Shown here: piece after piece, positions 1-11,821 of the stretch
Position numbering within the stretch: the first letter of the stretch is position 1
Layout of the letters: each line of letters opens with the position of its first letter
Source of the DNA: Spodoptera frugiperda
Taxonomy: Eukaryota; Arthropoda; Insecta; Lepidoptera; Noctuidae
Direction: 5' to 3'
Length of the DNA: 64,000 bases
Assembly: GCF_023101765.2 (NCBI RefSeq)
Contig: NC_064216.1
Span: forward strand, 8,497,545-8,561,544
Program-made: the position numbers and the translations under genes
Notes under the pieces: model-generated
Seen by the model: the letters and a program-made list of their open reading frames with translations, nothing else
Told to the model about the DNA's origin: nothing
The model's database searches: none

Positions 1-679
1 AACATATTATATTTTCGAAGATATTATATCAATTTGAAATATCGCAGTGATTCGTAGAAACTTTTAGTACATTTTATACGTAGAAATGACGTATTTGCTC
101 CTACTCCTAAACTTAGATTCGACAACAATATCTTGTACCCTAATCCGTAATTTAACATACACTTATACACCGATAACCGACTGATGCAGGCGGGTAACAA
201 ATATTCTAGAAAAGCCACAATTCATCACCGAACTCAAAGAACCCTGAAATATGACAGTAATTATATTTATTGCTAAAAGAAAAAGATCCAGTTTTGAGTA
301 CTAAAATTGTATTCTTGCGATCATTTTTCCATACTATTTGCGTTCCTAGGCAATAATTTAAACACTAGGTCTTATTACGGGGTGTGGCATGTAATGGGCC
401 TATAGTTAGGTCATTATGCAGTGTCTTTAAAATCTCACTTCTCTGTAAGTCGTCTCATTATAATTGGGTTCTTGTAATGACAAGTTCGGAGTGATTATTT
501 CTTTCTTTTAATATTTTTAAATGTTAAAAGGTATTTTGTGAGTGTTGGTGGAGAAAATTGCTGTACATGAGTTTCTAGAAAATGTCAGGTGGTTAATGGT
601 TGGTAAATGATCAGTTTACTTGTGATCTACATACACAAAGATGAATTTGAAGTTTTTAAACAACAATTGGCCGTAATCG

Positions 680-800
680 CGGCTTTTCCTTCCCATGGTG
701 AGGGAGTGTCAGACTCTTACTGACTAAAAACCACTCCGTTCCTACTCCTGCTTTTCGATCTGGAGTTCCTACTCCTGCTCTGAGATCCGGTAACCCGCTA
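680..800 (+). repeat. Dispersed repeat family D, partial copy
   Basis: This copy contains the family core GTGTCAGACTCTTACTGACT followed by AAAAACCACTCCGTTCCTACTCCTG and a 'ctcctgctct...ccggtaacccgctagg' tail. The same core recurs near 4990, 39770, 51925 and 57040 on the + strand and near 27280 on the - strand. Recurrence is directly visible. Assignment to a named family is not possible here. Confidence 0.7.
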
Positions 801-914
801 GGCGGCGGGTGAAACATCACTTACTTAACACAAAGCTGGTGATTCCGTTAGCAATCAGGAAACTTTCAGAGGCTTCAGAGGCGTCAGAGGCCGTGTTCTC
901 GTGGGCAAAAAAGT

Positions 915-1060
915 ATCCTTTGTATTATTCTAGACCATAATCTACCCTTTTCCATTGTCCATGTTCCAATTTCAACGTTCCCTTGAGTCGTTTTGAAGTG
1001 ATCGAGTAAGAAACATACAAACAAACACATAAACACAATTTATAATATTAGTAAGATTAT
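915..1060 (+). repeat. Retroelement-type tail (taatattagta end)
   Basis: A decayed copy of the unit that reads 'tctagaccataatctaccc...cgttttgaagtgatcgagtaa' and ends in 'ataatattagta'. A better copy lies at 42600-42800 with the same 'agatcataatctaccc' and 'gccgtttgaagtgaaggagtaa' blocks. Short tails of this kind are common at the 3' ends of lepidopteran non-LTR-derived repeats; the class is inferred. Confidence 0.45.
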
Positions 1061-1532
1061 AACTACGCACTATTTACTTAAGTACTTATTGACGGTACTA
1101 CTTTGTTCCAAAGTTCGAGTATTGATTCATAAATATGTAACTCAACAGTCACACGACCCACGGGGCATGATTACCACAATGAAAAATATAAGAAAAAAAA
1201 AGCTTCAAACAACTAGTTGACAATAATGTAATGAACTCAATTAATCTTGTCAAACCCTCTCAACATTGTTGCAGAATAATTTCGAATCCAACTTCTACTT
1301 AGATTCAATGACAGGTCATTATATCTCGCAGTAATTGCGTGTTCTTATTAAGTAGGGATGATTATATTAGCCAACCAAACGACACCTGTACACACTTGAT
1401 TACACCTGAAAGTACTTATTAAAGCCTCTGCAGTACCACTTTTCAGTACGTGATTAATGCGTTGAAAGTATAGGCGTTTTCTTGTTATTTTTCTACGTAA
1501 AGACTGGCTGAGTGTAATTTGATGCTAGTTAA

Positions 1533-1680
1533 CTATGCAGACGCTACGTGTCGCTACGCAGACGCTACGTGATCGCTGCGTAAACGCTATACGTCGCTAC
1601 GCAGATGCTACGGGTTGCTATACAGATTCAACGTATCGTTTCGTAGACGCTACGCACTACGTAAAGGTACGTTACGTGGT
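1533..1680. repeat. Minisatellite, about 21-bp period
   Basis: Six degenerate units of the type CTACGCAGACGCTACGTGTCG follow head to tail, each with the TACG/CGTA words in the same phase. The block is clearly richer in CpG than its AT-rich surroundings. No coding frame is maintained. The origin may be the internal repeats of a transposon or a simple minisatellite. Confidence 0.75.
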
Positions 1681-2265
1681 GTCTAAAGCTAATTAAGTCT
1701 GGTATAATTATGTCATTTTAAATCGAATAAGAAAATTGTCGAATTTATATTGTTCCTATAAAATACAAGCAGAGAATACAAACAACCTAATTAACTTAAT
1801 AAAACGAAAAATAAACTTATATTTTGACAACATTGACAATGCAAAATAAATGCACTAAACTTTAAACAGTAATTTATCCTGCATCAAAAAAGGTATAATA
1901 TCATTAATTTTAATGTGCACACGTCAGTAAAGAATATTTCAAAATCCATTTTATTCATGAAGCCACAATCACAATACAAACAGAAAGGTCACGCGCGCAT
2001 TAACTGCACTCCATTTAACCAACACCAATTAAGGGTGCCTCAATAAATTTAACTAAAATAAAAACTTGAAACTTACGAGCCCCTCAAAATGGTCGCAAAA
2101 AACATTGTCGTCTGATAACCGTGGCACACCAAAAAAGTAAGCAGTATCATTAAGCATACAAAATATGTTTTCCATTTACACAGACGCTTCGAGGCGGTTA
2201 TAATTTTGTATACGCTGAATGTTTACTCAGTAAGAAGTGCTACGGATCGGTAACACCTGCCGCGT

Positions 2266-2274
2266 TTTCCCACG
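2266..2274 (-). promoter_or_regulatory. Su(H)/CSL consensus site
   Basis: TTTCCCACG, the reverse complement of CGTGGGAAA, matches the Su(H) consensus YGTGRGAAM. It lies in a short GC-rich island (about 2230-2410) in otherwise AT-rich DNA. No gene is visible nearby, so function is inferred only from the motif and from the Notch-responsive genes elsewhere in the window. Confidence 0.35.
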
Positions 2275-4261
2275 ACAGCGTTCGGCCGTCTTCGGGTGTA
2301 GTCGGGCGTGGTCGGGTGCGCGGGCGTCGCCTACACTGATAGAAACACGAAACACGCACGCTTATCTTGTCACGCGACGAAATCTGTGTGGCGCGACCCT
2401 AATGCTTTTTATGTGCGTGACATGACGTGCCCATGAATAATATTCATTTATTACGTTTAGTTTCACATTCGTTATCTAATTATTCAAGTGACCATTGATA
2501 ATAATGTTATGTTTTGACCATTCAATCTGTTTTAAAAAGATGTATCACGATCTTGAATTTTTTTAATCCATTTTGTTTTGGTTTTACATATTCTGTTGGA
2601 CATTGTAGGCGTTACGTCCAGATAGTCATATAAGATCTCAAAAAAGTCGATCAATATCACATCAGCAGTATCTTCACTAAACAAACAACTAAAGCCCATC
2701 ACACAAACAAGTGAACGTAAACATATTTTTTATACAAACTTTAAAAATATTCCCAGTACGAGTATAAACTAAAAATAAACCATCTGAACAGAACAAATAA
2801 TAAAACTACTCGAGCTGGCACAAAAAATTCTAACGTACTATTTTTAAACTCCGATCCGTTACCATTAAAACGAAAACAAAGATGGAAGTTAAAATAGTCA
2901 TACTGTCCACTAGTAGGTTTAAAAAAAAGTTGCAAAACCTGCCTGGGGAAGGTTGTAGAATAAAAATAAAAAAAAATTGCGACACAGTCAACCGTTATAG
3001 GTACCGGTGCAGTACGATACTGTCACAAATCATCTAGGCTATGAAAGTCAAGGAGTCGTCCGTGCCTTATTTTACTTTATTATATTGGTCCTAATTAGTA
3101 GGTTGGGGTTTTTAGTGGCTTTAGGCTGGATAGGAGTGTGGTAGAGTGGATTTTCAAGTATTTTTTTTTTAGGGTTGCGGTTTATGTTTTCTTGGTGTAT
3201 ATTAAACATTTTTTTATTATTATTATTATTTAAAGGGCTTTGTCGCTTGGCGACCATATCTTGGTGTATGTTATACATCGTTTTTAATACTAGGTATAAT
3301 AGGTATCCTTCCATTAGTTAAGTCAATGTCTTAAGTCTGATTTGATACTAAAATATAAATAAAATATTTTACCAAAGTTACATAACAAATTATCAAAAAC
3401 TTCATTAAAATCAAAATCCTGTCCACGATAACAGGTTCGCAAAATAACCTATCAAAAACCGAAATCATCCAATCAAAACTTGAAACGCCAAAACGAGCAA
3501 TTTTGCAACGCAAAAAAAAACAACTTAATTCGAGGAGCATTAATTAAAAATCAATATAGTGGGTTGCAAAAAATGTACGCGCGATCTCAAGTGTACCAGT
3601 GATCTCACACCTGCCCATTCTCCCACGGTGTAACATACAACCTTTTTTAAACAACCTTTTTGCATTTAAAATAACCACTTTCCTTCCAATTTTGAATTTT
3701 CGTGCGAGCACACCTCGCGTCTCATTTTATGGTACGTTTATGACTGGCCGTGAACAGTTTTTGCTAAAGTCTGTCGCCATTTTTTAGGCTATTAGTATTC
3801 GTACTTCATGATGGAAGAAATTATTGTTTTTCTTGTACATAAATAGTGGTTAATTGTTATGAACGTATTTACGGTCCGAGAAAGTGATTTTGCATATGTT
3901 ATCTTTTAACTGAATTCTGTAGTTTAAAGTTTTAATTTCTAAATCAACTTTATGTAAATTGTGTAATATTACTAGATATAACCATGGTATATTACTAAAA
4001 TACACAGATTTTAGTACTAAGCAAATTCCTTTAATAATAAGTTTATGCGTAGAGATTGTCATCTGACCCCAGCTACGCGACCCTTACAGGAAGCCATCTT
4101 GTCTCGTTATCAAATAGTTAAGAGGTCAAACAAGGAGTTTACGGGTTAGATATTTGACCTCTTTTGTAGTTAATTCAGTAAAACTTATATAAACTTGTCC
4201 AATGGTCTTCACGGTAATAATGATTGTCTTTTCAATCGAGTGAGGAAGAGTCTACATTTCA

Positions 4262-4440
4262 GATTCCCGTGTCGGACAAAGTACAATTGGGATATTTGCG
4301 TTGTTTACAAGTAATGCAAATATCCCAATTATAGCATTATAGCACTGAATTACATATGCAATTGGTAATCCTATTACATAGCCCTCATATATGTATAAAT
4401 GGTAAAAAGTAGGTGTTACATTGTGGACATATTCACAACT
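4262..4440 (+). repeat. Degraded tRNA-headed SINE (family A) with internal hairpin
   Basis: Remnants of SINE family A: a B-box-derived 'gattcccgtgtcggacaaagta', then 'taatcctattacat' and 'aaatggtaaaaagtaggtgt', in the same order as the better copy at 18555-18790. Between them a 15-bp inverted repeat (4287-4301 and 4317-4331, beginning AATTGGGATATTTGC) interrupts the SINE. Confidence 0.55.
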
Positions 4441-4931
4441 CAACCTAACCTCCCGGTTAGGGAATAGAAGATATGACATTAGATACGTGTAATTTTACCT
4501 CAAAATATACAAATAAATAAGTAATATAAATCCTACAAACTTTTTTTTTAATTTTAAATCCTCACTACATGAAAAAAAGGAAGCCAGCAATATAATTCCT
4601 CAGTGGTGATTTAAAAAATCATACCATCGAACAATATGGTGTTCAGAAATTGGTGATGAGCAAAAAACTGTGACCATGGCCGTGGCATGGCAATCCAACA
4701 GGTGTGCCATTGTTATTGTTCAAATATGCATGGGTTTTGTATTTTTGTGCCCCATTGTTCACTTCGAGGGCATTAGGGCACAACTTGATAAAGATTTGGT
4801 TATTTTTTTGTCCGCGTATGTAAGTAGGGTACTGGCCGTTCTTTTTTGGTTTGTAATTCGATTTTTGTATTCTTTTTGTTTGTTGAAATATGTATTTGGA
4901 AATGTGATTGCTTTTTTTAGCACCTTTTTTT

Positions 4932-5080
4932 GAAGGAGGGAAAATCATCCCATTGTTTTCTCCCGTCTTGGGCGAAGCGAGAGAGAGTGTCAGACTCTTA
5001 ATGACTAAAAACCACCCTGTTTCTACTTTTTCGAGCCGGAACCCCGGTAAACCCGATAAGTAGTCCGCAGCTCCAAAATC
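4932..5080 (+). repeat. Dispersed repeat family D, longer copy
   Basis: The copy opens with 'gagggaaaatcatccca', continues through the GTGTCAGACTCTTAATGACT core, and ends with 'gtagtccgcagctcc'. These blocks occur in the same order in the copies at 39705-39865, 51885-52000 and 56940-57140. Confidence 0.75.
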
Positions 5081-5883
5081 TAATTAGTACCTCCCTATTG
5101 TTAAATGAAAAAAGTTCTTATTTATTTAACAAATAGATTTTGGTGACGTCTGCGAGTTATTTAAATCTGTTACTGTTAAATGGATATCAGTACTTATTAT
5201 TGAAAAAAAATTAAGTGCTATGGGTTTAAAATATATTCTTATTATATTCCATATTCAATAAAATCGCAATGTCGGTACAGAATTTTAACAACCGGGGTCA
5301 AGTCAAACGATTGATAAATAGGTCATTCATATCGATATTTAACAAAAATTCAACAAGGACAAGGCTCTTTGTAATGGAATACTAGTAAGTAAAAAAGAAC
5401 TTACTAAAATTCCCTTCAATATCATCAAAAGAAAATTGCTAAAGGCTGTCAAGAAAAACAAAAGCCCAATTTTCCCCAACATTAAAACAATCAGCGCGGA
5501 AAACTTCACGCCTAGGCCAGCATCGGGCCGTGATTGGCTCACCTCTGGCCAATAGTATCGTTTGTTTCGGCCCACGGGCGTTAAGCGCGCACGCCTTCCT
5601 AACTTCTATTTTTGAATTCAAATAGACGTTCGTTCTAATTGTGACCGTTATTCAGTTTTGGCAAGTGTTTGTTTAACAGTTTGTGTTTATAAAGTACGTT
5701 AAGATTATTTGACTGATGAATACTAGATCAATGGGGCTTTCAAATGCAAATAAGACACCATTTTAACTTTTAAGACTTTACATGGCTTGTATAATGAATG
5801 AGCAAGTATTTGCATACTAGAGTATGTAGTACATAGAGTTTGATGAGTGATGAATAAGCAAAACAGCTATGACTAATATCGTG

Positions 5884-6868
5884 AGTGACCCGGTTGTGGC
5901 CACTTTAAGAATTTTGTCGACTTTGAGGCTTTCTTAACTTATAGTTTTTGTTATCACGAACATATTTCTTGTAAAAAGTCATTTAACATGTATTAATCTT
6001 ACCGAAGAAAACCCTTTTTTTAAAGAACGTCCAGTAAAAAAATAACTGTATAAAAAAGAAAAAAAAAGGGGAGTTTGTGCCATTTTTGGCCAGATTCGTG
6101 CCATTTCTGGCCACGGTCGTGTGCCAGTTCTGGCCATCAAAAAATACAATAAAAGTAATCAAAATTTATTAATTAAATTTGACATTTTAGAAACAATGGT
6201 TTTCATTTAGTCTGGAAAATATGAAATATTATTACTTCACTTGAATTTAACTTAGAAATAAAGAGATCAACATTTATATGACGTTGGTAAAAGCTGCAAA
6301 GTAAACTGACCTCCCCTTTGTGTGAAGGCAATTTATCATCTCTGAAAATGAAAAATATGTATTTGTTGATATGTAAAGCCAAGGAAAAATAATAAATAAA
6401 TTACGATAAATGACTAGAAGTGGGGTGTCTATGTACACCAGCCATGTGGCCAAAGATGGAGAAATTCTTATTTTTGTCTCCATTAGTGGCCACCTTCTAA
6501 AAAGCACACTTCAGAAACATATGGCGACAAAATAACTTTAGTTCCACTTAGACAATATATTCTTCATGTAGTACTAACATAAACATCCAAACAATAAGCA
6601 AAGATTTAAAAAATAAAAACCAAATCCTCACCCGCTCGCCTTAGCCTTTTTGTTAAGATCTTAACAATTTCACCCTCAACTAAAAATAATGACTTGTTGC
6701 ATCGAAGTGAAGTTTGACACATCAAAGCTGCCAACGGTATCAGTGTCTCCAATATTCAATATTTTAAATACTGTACATAACAGAGTAATTTATTTGTCCA
6801 TGCCTTAGTTATAAATATTTGAAGGCCCAAGTGGCCACAAAGGGGTCGATGGCCACAACCGGGTCACT
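5884..6868. mobile_element. Non-autonomous TIR transposon, about 985 bp
   Basis: The two ends carry a perfect 19-bp terminal inverted repeat, AGTGACCCGGTTGTGGCCA at 5884-5902 and its reverse complement at 6850-6868. Inside, GGCCA-centred words recur near both ends: three tandem 'GTGCCATTTYTGGCCA'-type units at about 6078-6136, then GTGGCCA at about 6445, 6487 and 6832. Subterminal repeated motifs of this kind are typical transposase-binding arrays. There is no open frame for a transposase, and no clear target-site duplication flanks the ends, so the superfamily is undetermined. Confidence 0.7.
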
Positions 6869-6999
6869 TGCCCTATCTGCCTTTCCCGAAGAGGAGTAAG
6901 CGTGAAGATTATGTGTGTTAAATACCCGTACGTGGACATATGTATGTAATAAGTACATATCTATACATAGTCAGATACACATTTAAAAAACGATTCGTT

Positions 7000-8540
7000 G
7001 TATTAAATTTCTTTCATTCTTGAGTTCGCACCGAACAATCGTGCAAAGTCTTATTTGCATAGTAGGTACTTATGTTTGTAATAAATGTTAGAGTATGAAC
7101 TCACTACTTACATTAGCAACCATTTGTTACATTCACATTGATCAAGTTAACATTATAATAACAGCGCCATCTCAATGACGATTCCTATAATTAAAATAAT
7201 GCAATTACTTTTCACCTTCCTCTTCGCAACGTGAGACTCTTTAAAGACACCAGCACATCAAGTTACCCTCCTCCGTCTTTCAATAAACTTTAAATTTTAT
7301 TACAAAATCATTAAAGTCTAAAATAATTCTGGCATCTTTTTTCTACTTAGTAATTATTGAATACATAGACAAGTGATTTTAAGATGTTATGGATATCCGA
7401 TACATTGTTAGTGAGTCATTTCGTCGACGGATCGACTTATAGAATGTTTTATTTAATTTCCTATAGATACTAATAAGCGTGAGATTTTTATATTCGTTAA
7501 TTGGTTTCAAACTTAGTGTCAAATTACTGAGCAATTAAAGTGACTGATTTTATTTGAATAATGTGTTTTAATGCAGTGAACGTAGAGATCATTATTGTTT
7601 ATTTTTCGTGTAAATAATATAATATCATGTCTCAATTAGTATTTTTTAAATAATCGCGTATTTTACAAAAAAAAAATATTATAAAATTAATTTTCTTTTA
7701 TCATACGTTTGTCTACAACATATTGCAACATCAAGTGCTGTCTCTAAAGTTACCTACCATTTATTATGTATTCTTTTACCTGAAAAAAACACCTTTTTCC
7801 AGTAATGAAACTAAATAATTGAAGAATATTAATCGACATTTGTCCCTTGGTCCAACGCAAAATATTATATTCAAATTTTTTAATGGCATCGAATACAAAC
7901 AAAGTTTAAACACTAAAATTGTGTAAAATTTAATGCATTATGACAAATACCGACAGAGTATGTTAATGGCAATGAAATAACAAAAACTGAATTACTTAAA
8001 TAAACAGAACCTACGCATAAAAATAATATCTTCAAAATAAAACTCACAACGCCATCTTTGTAAAGAGAACGGAACTAAATGTTTTGTAAAATGCCCACGG
8101 GCGCTGTCGTCGACCGTTTTCCCGATTTGTTTATTCGGTCTAGTTTTCGCGGGATTCCCAATTTACACACAAAATATCGATTTCACGTTAAAATCGACAA
8201 ATCTAATAGAATATTGGTAGCAACTGAATTTGAAATAAGTTATGCTCGTGACTGGAAACGGATAAATTGCTAATTTTCCACTTTTCTGTAGTGTAAATAT
8301 ATGGAAAATTACAATTGGCGTAAAGTAAGCCTGTATTGTTTAAAAAACGAAAGGCAACATAATACAGAACAATTGATTTGCAATAAAGGAAAACTGTAAA
8401 GGAACTGACGTTGCTTGGCCGACAAACCGATTCGTATTTACTAAACTCATAACTGTTTGCAAATTTCACTTTAACGCCATTGAAATCGATTTGTTATTAA
8501 ACTCGCCGATTACAATAGCATAAACTTTCAATATGGCCAC
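7000..8540. other. AT-rich intergenic DNA, no feature seen
   Basis: No sustained coding frame, tRNA or inverted repeat was found. Two isolated GCGCCATCT/CGCCATCT words (about 7173 and 8049) resemble the AGATGGC motifs near 63 kb but stand alone. Confidence 0.5.
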
Positions 8541-8559
8541 TGAAATGTAAACAGCGCCC

Positions 8560-9090
8560 TCTATCGGCAGAGCGTAGAAAGAGAAACGGCCCGTGCTGAA
8601 ACCGCCACGAGCCAAACTAATAACGCCGTCCTTTTCTACCAACGACATTGTACTATTTGCTTCTCGCTCACTCAACGGTATTAGAGCGCTTGTCGCGCGT
8701 CTCGCTCCTATCGCATCGATCATTGATCTTTGAAATTCGAATGCGGTAACTCGAGCGGCGCGCGCGCAGGCCTTCGGCCACCGTGTTCCGTCCCGCTCTC
8801 TCGCGCGGGCCATCGTTACCGTTGTCTCGTGTTTCTTTTATTGCCGTTTTATTATTTCTTGTAGATGATCACGCGATTGCGAGCTGTCGCTTGGCGCGCA
8901 CACGTCACATTCTGCGTCTCTTTCTTTCGTTTTAGGAGAAGGATGTTTTATCTCGTTTTGTCCGGCGCATGTCGGACTCGCTGCCGTGCGTCGATGTTTT
9001 GGGAAGTGCACCCGCCCGGCGTTCCCACGGTTCACCTTCGGCCGACTTCCTTACGAAAAAAACAAACAAGAGCACTTTGTTGAAGAAAAT
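8560..9090. other. GC-rich island with an unassigned open frame
   Basis: Base composition changes sharply here, with many CpG dinucleotides between two AT-rich tracts. A 115-codon frame is open on the - strand from 8813 to 8466 and a 72-codon frame on the + strand from 8865 to 9083. Neither has a recognisable domain. A Su(H)-type site sits inside at 9021. The island could be an enhancer, a promoter of a gene outside the window, or an unmethylated conserved element; I cannot tell which. Confidence 0.35.
9021..9029 (-). promoter_or_regulatory. Su(H)/CSL consensus site
   Basis: GTTCCCACG, the reverse complement of CGTGGGAAC, is a full match to YGTGRGAAM. Its downstream flank (GTTCACCTTCGGCCG) resembles that of the site at 49775 (GATCGCCTTCCGGCCG), which suggests a shared larger element and not a chance 9-mer. 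Confidence 0.4.
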
Positions 9091-10580
9091 CGACGTCTGC
9101 CGGTCGCGCTGAATGATTAATACAATTATGATCGCGCACGCTGCTACCTACACGACTTGACGGTAATAATAGTTCTTTATACGGGACACGTGGTCCACGG
9201 CTCGGACTTTACAATTATTGTTATACGGACACTAATTTTTCGGTTGATACCGTACATTGAATTACATTTTATTCTTGAATGTATAACATGATTTTAATTT
9301 TCTACTAATGGGAATGTTAGTGGTCTACGCACGCGCGTAGCGGTTTTTTCGTAGCATTTCGTAGCTTTTAAGGAAAATTGTGTTTGTAACACAAATTGGA
9401 AGGTTTTTTTGGTTTATTGCATAGATTGGTCAGATTTTTTATCAAAAGCTAATCTGGGTTATTGAATTTACATTTTTTATCACCTCAGAGTAAAATAAAT
9501 CTTTAGTCCAAGTTTTTGCAATTGGTGCTTTATGGGTTTCTTGTCATTTTCAATTCGATTGCACGTTCAGTATTTAATGATACTGTAATTTTGAAACGAC
9601 GTGACGCTTTATTTCTCAGAATTTGAAGAATGATTGCAGTAAATTGTTTAAATGTGTAAATAAAAAAAAATAAAGCCATTTCTATTGGCAAGACATTTAG
9701 GTAACTTCGAGGTTGTTAAACTTAATGTTATTTATTTATTTTTAAGTTAATTTAAGTTATCGGACGTACATAATTTTACGTAAGTTTATATTTGTAAATA
9801 CTCTTGTTAGCTCAGTACAAGAATATCGTATCGTATCGTCAAGTTTTCTTCTTTTTATTATGTTTCGTAAAAATGTGCGAGTGGCAATTCAATTATAAAT
9901 ATTTTCTAATCTCGCTATTTAAAAAAAAACAAAATATTTATGAAGAAAACTTCCATAAAACAGTAGTGTATATAAAACATAGTACGTGTGTATATGTGTA
10001 TAGGTATACACACAATGGTGTCGTGTTATGTTTATGATTGAGTGCGGAGACGCGGCAGATGGCGAATCATCCTTTTATGCGGGACTTATTCAATCAGGCG
10101 ACGGGAGAGACGATGGTATGGAGTGGATGCGACGGGATATTTTTATTTTCTAGTATTTTTATTTTTGGAAATGCGTAATGATTTTGTTTGAAATGTTCTG
10201 CAGACAAATTATATTTAAGGAGTATGTAACTTATGTATTAAATTAGTGTAGTTAACTGCATTTTGAATGCATGGTTACTGTAATCATTGTAAAGTAATAT
10301 AACACTTTACATTAGGCGTAAAAAATATATACTTATTCTTAGATTGAAATTATGTTTGAAAATAAAAGTTAGTCGAATTGCAAGTATTAAAATCTTTACT
10401 CTAACTTTTTCCTCCTGTTGATGTTTTTTTTATTATTTAGCATAAGGCAGCATTTTAAACGATAAAAGAAAAAATGAAAATATTTTATTATGTATAATTT
10501 ACATACTTACACTTTCTGGACCTAATAACCACACATAAAATAAATGAGAAATACAGTATTGTGTATTAATGTACATACAT

Positions 10581-10670
10581 AACGTAACGTCACATCTTTT
10601 TATCCCCGAAGGGGTAGGCAGAGGTGCACATTACGGCAATACAATTTATGGCATAGGTATATGTCCATAC
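10581..10670 (-). repeat. SINE family A, 3' part
   Basis: On the - strand this reads the characteristic 3' segment with 'gtaatgtgcacctctgcctaccccttcgggga' followed by 'taaaaagatgtgacgttacg'. The same segment closes the copies at 38640-38885 and 57895-58045. The tRNA-like head is missing. Confidence 0.7.
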
Positions 10671-10852
10671 AATTTATAATTATGCCTAATCTTTGCACAA
10701 ACAAAAGAGCACAGAACGCCGCATAACACGCACTGTCAAAAATACAAAATACAGAATCAAACACACAGTCATATCCACATTAAGTCCAACGTATAGCTGG
10801 CATGTGCTCAAGAAACAATATCCCTACTTGTGTAAGATGTCCCGAGGGAGCG

Positions 10853-10861
10853 GTTCTCACG
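10853..10861 (-). promoter_or_regulatory. Su(H)-type site, CGTGAGAAC form
   Basis: GTTCTCACG matches the consensus in its R=A form and is followed by GTTGCG. It lies in a short GC-rich patch (about 10840-10890). Evidence is motif only. Confidence 0.3.
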
Positions 10862-11544
10862 GTTGCGCCGGCGCACACGTGGCACGGAGATATCACACCT
10901 AATTACTTTATATATTTACATTAGATTATTTTCATGAAGTAAATATTTAGTGCTAAGGCGATCTAAGTAGTTAAGTGTTTATGAATGTTAAATTTTTCAG
11001 TGTATCAGACTTTTTTGGTCGGTACTAACTTATACGATACAAAAATAAATGTCTAGCCTTATCGAATCAACACACTTTAAAGACTAATATTTTTTCGAAG
11101 AAGAAAATAATTTTGCTGCAATTATTACGTATATCATTATTATCTATGCTCATGAAACCCGCAAGTTGCATTTATGATACTTCAATGAAAATTGCAAGTC
11201 CGCTTTTACAGATTTCTTTAACTTCATAAAGTATATAAAATAAATAAAATGCATCAATGATCTAGAATTTTGTTTTAGCACACACATTTGCAGACATAAA
11301 ATGTATTAAAAATTCAAATACAGTCTCACAGAATTTTTAATACTTTAGCAAATTGGATTCAAGTTCATGAATAAATGAATAAAATGAAGTGAACATATTA
11401 AATCTTGTTCTAACGAGTGCAGTCTTAATTAGTGGCGGTAGGAAGTGTTTGATAATATCAGTAGTAGACTTGTGTGTAATATTTCTTGATTTTTATGACG
11501 TCATAGAGGTAGGCTATCGTCTGTTAATTGCCGTGATTTTTATC

Positions 11545-11720
11545 GTAAAACTAGCTGACCCAGCGAACTTCGTACCGCTTTCGCGTAGCAATGATGCTCT
11601 ACTTTATTTTGTATAGCTGAGTTATGTATGAGTCCCTATTCAATTTGAATTGGAATCTATAAATATCCTCCATATAAAAATGAATCCATAATTTCCTGAT
11701 CTCACTTTACCTGAAAAGGA
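11545..11720 (+). repeat. Fragment of a lepidopteran retroelement-type repeat
   Basis: It begins with 'aactagctgacccagcgaacttcg', a head found on many interspersed repeats in moths and butterflies, and decays into AT-rich sequence. The element class is inferred from that head alone. Confidence 0.4.
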
Positions 11721-11765
11721 CTTTACTAATTTAAAAAAAAAAAAACAAAATATATTTTCATAATA

Positions 11766-11821
11766 GAGGACAGTGAAGTGATTGAATCCTATGAAATAAG
11801 GATTCAATCACTTCACTGTCC
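11766..11821. repeat. Perfect hairpin at a Helitron break
   Basis: Two 24-bp arms (11766-11789 and 11798-11821) are exact reverse complements around the 8-nt loop ATGAAATA. The right arm abuts the Helitron coding remnant exactly where its reading frame stops matching the family. It therefore looks like a fold-back duplication at a breakpoint and not a transposon terminus. Confidence 0.85.

Noticed and set aside
3150..3240. Telomere-like TTAGGG/AGGGTT words and (TTA)n
   Set aside because: Only isolated words and a simple TTA tract occur. There is no TTAGG array of the insect telomere type.
8466..8813. 115-codon frame on the - strand
   Set aside because: It spans the border of a GC-rich island with no motif or splice signal. 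GC-rich DNA has few stops by composition, so a gene is not supported.
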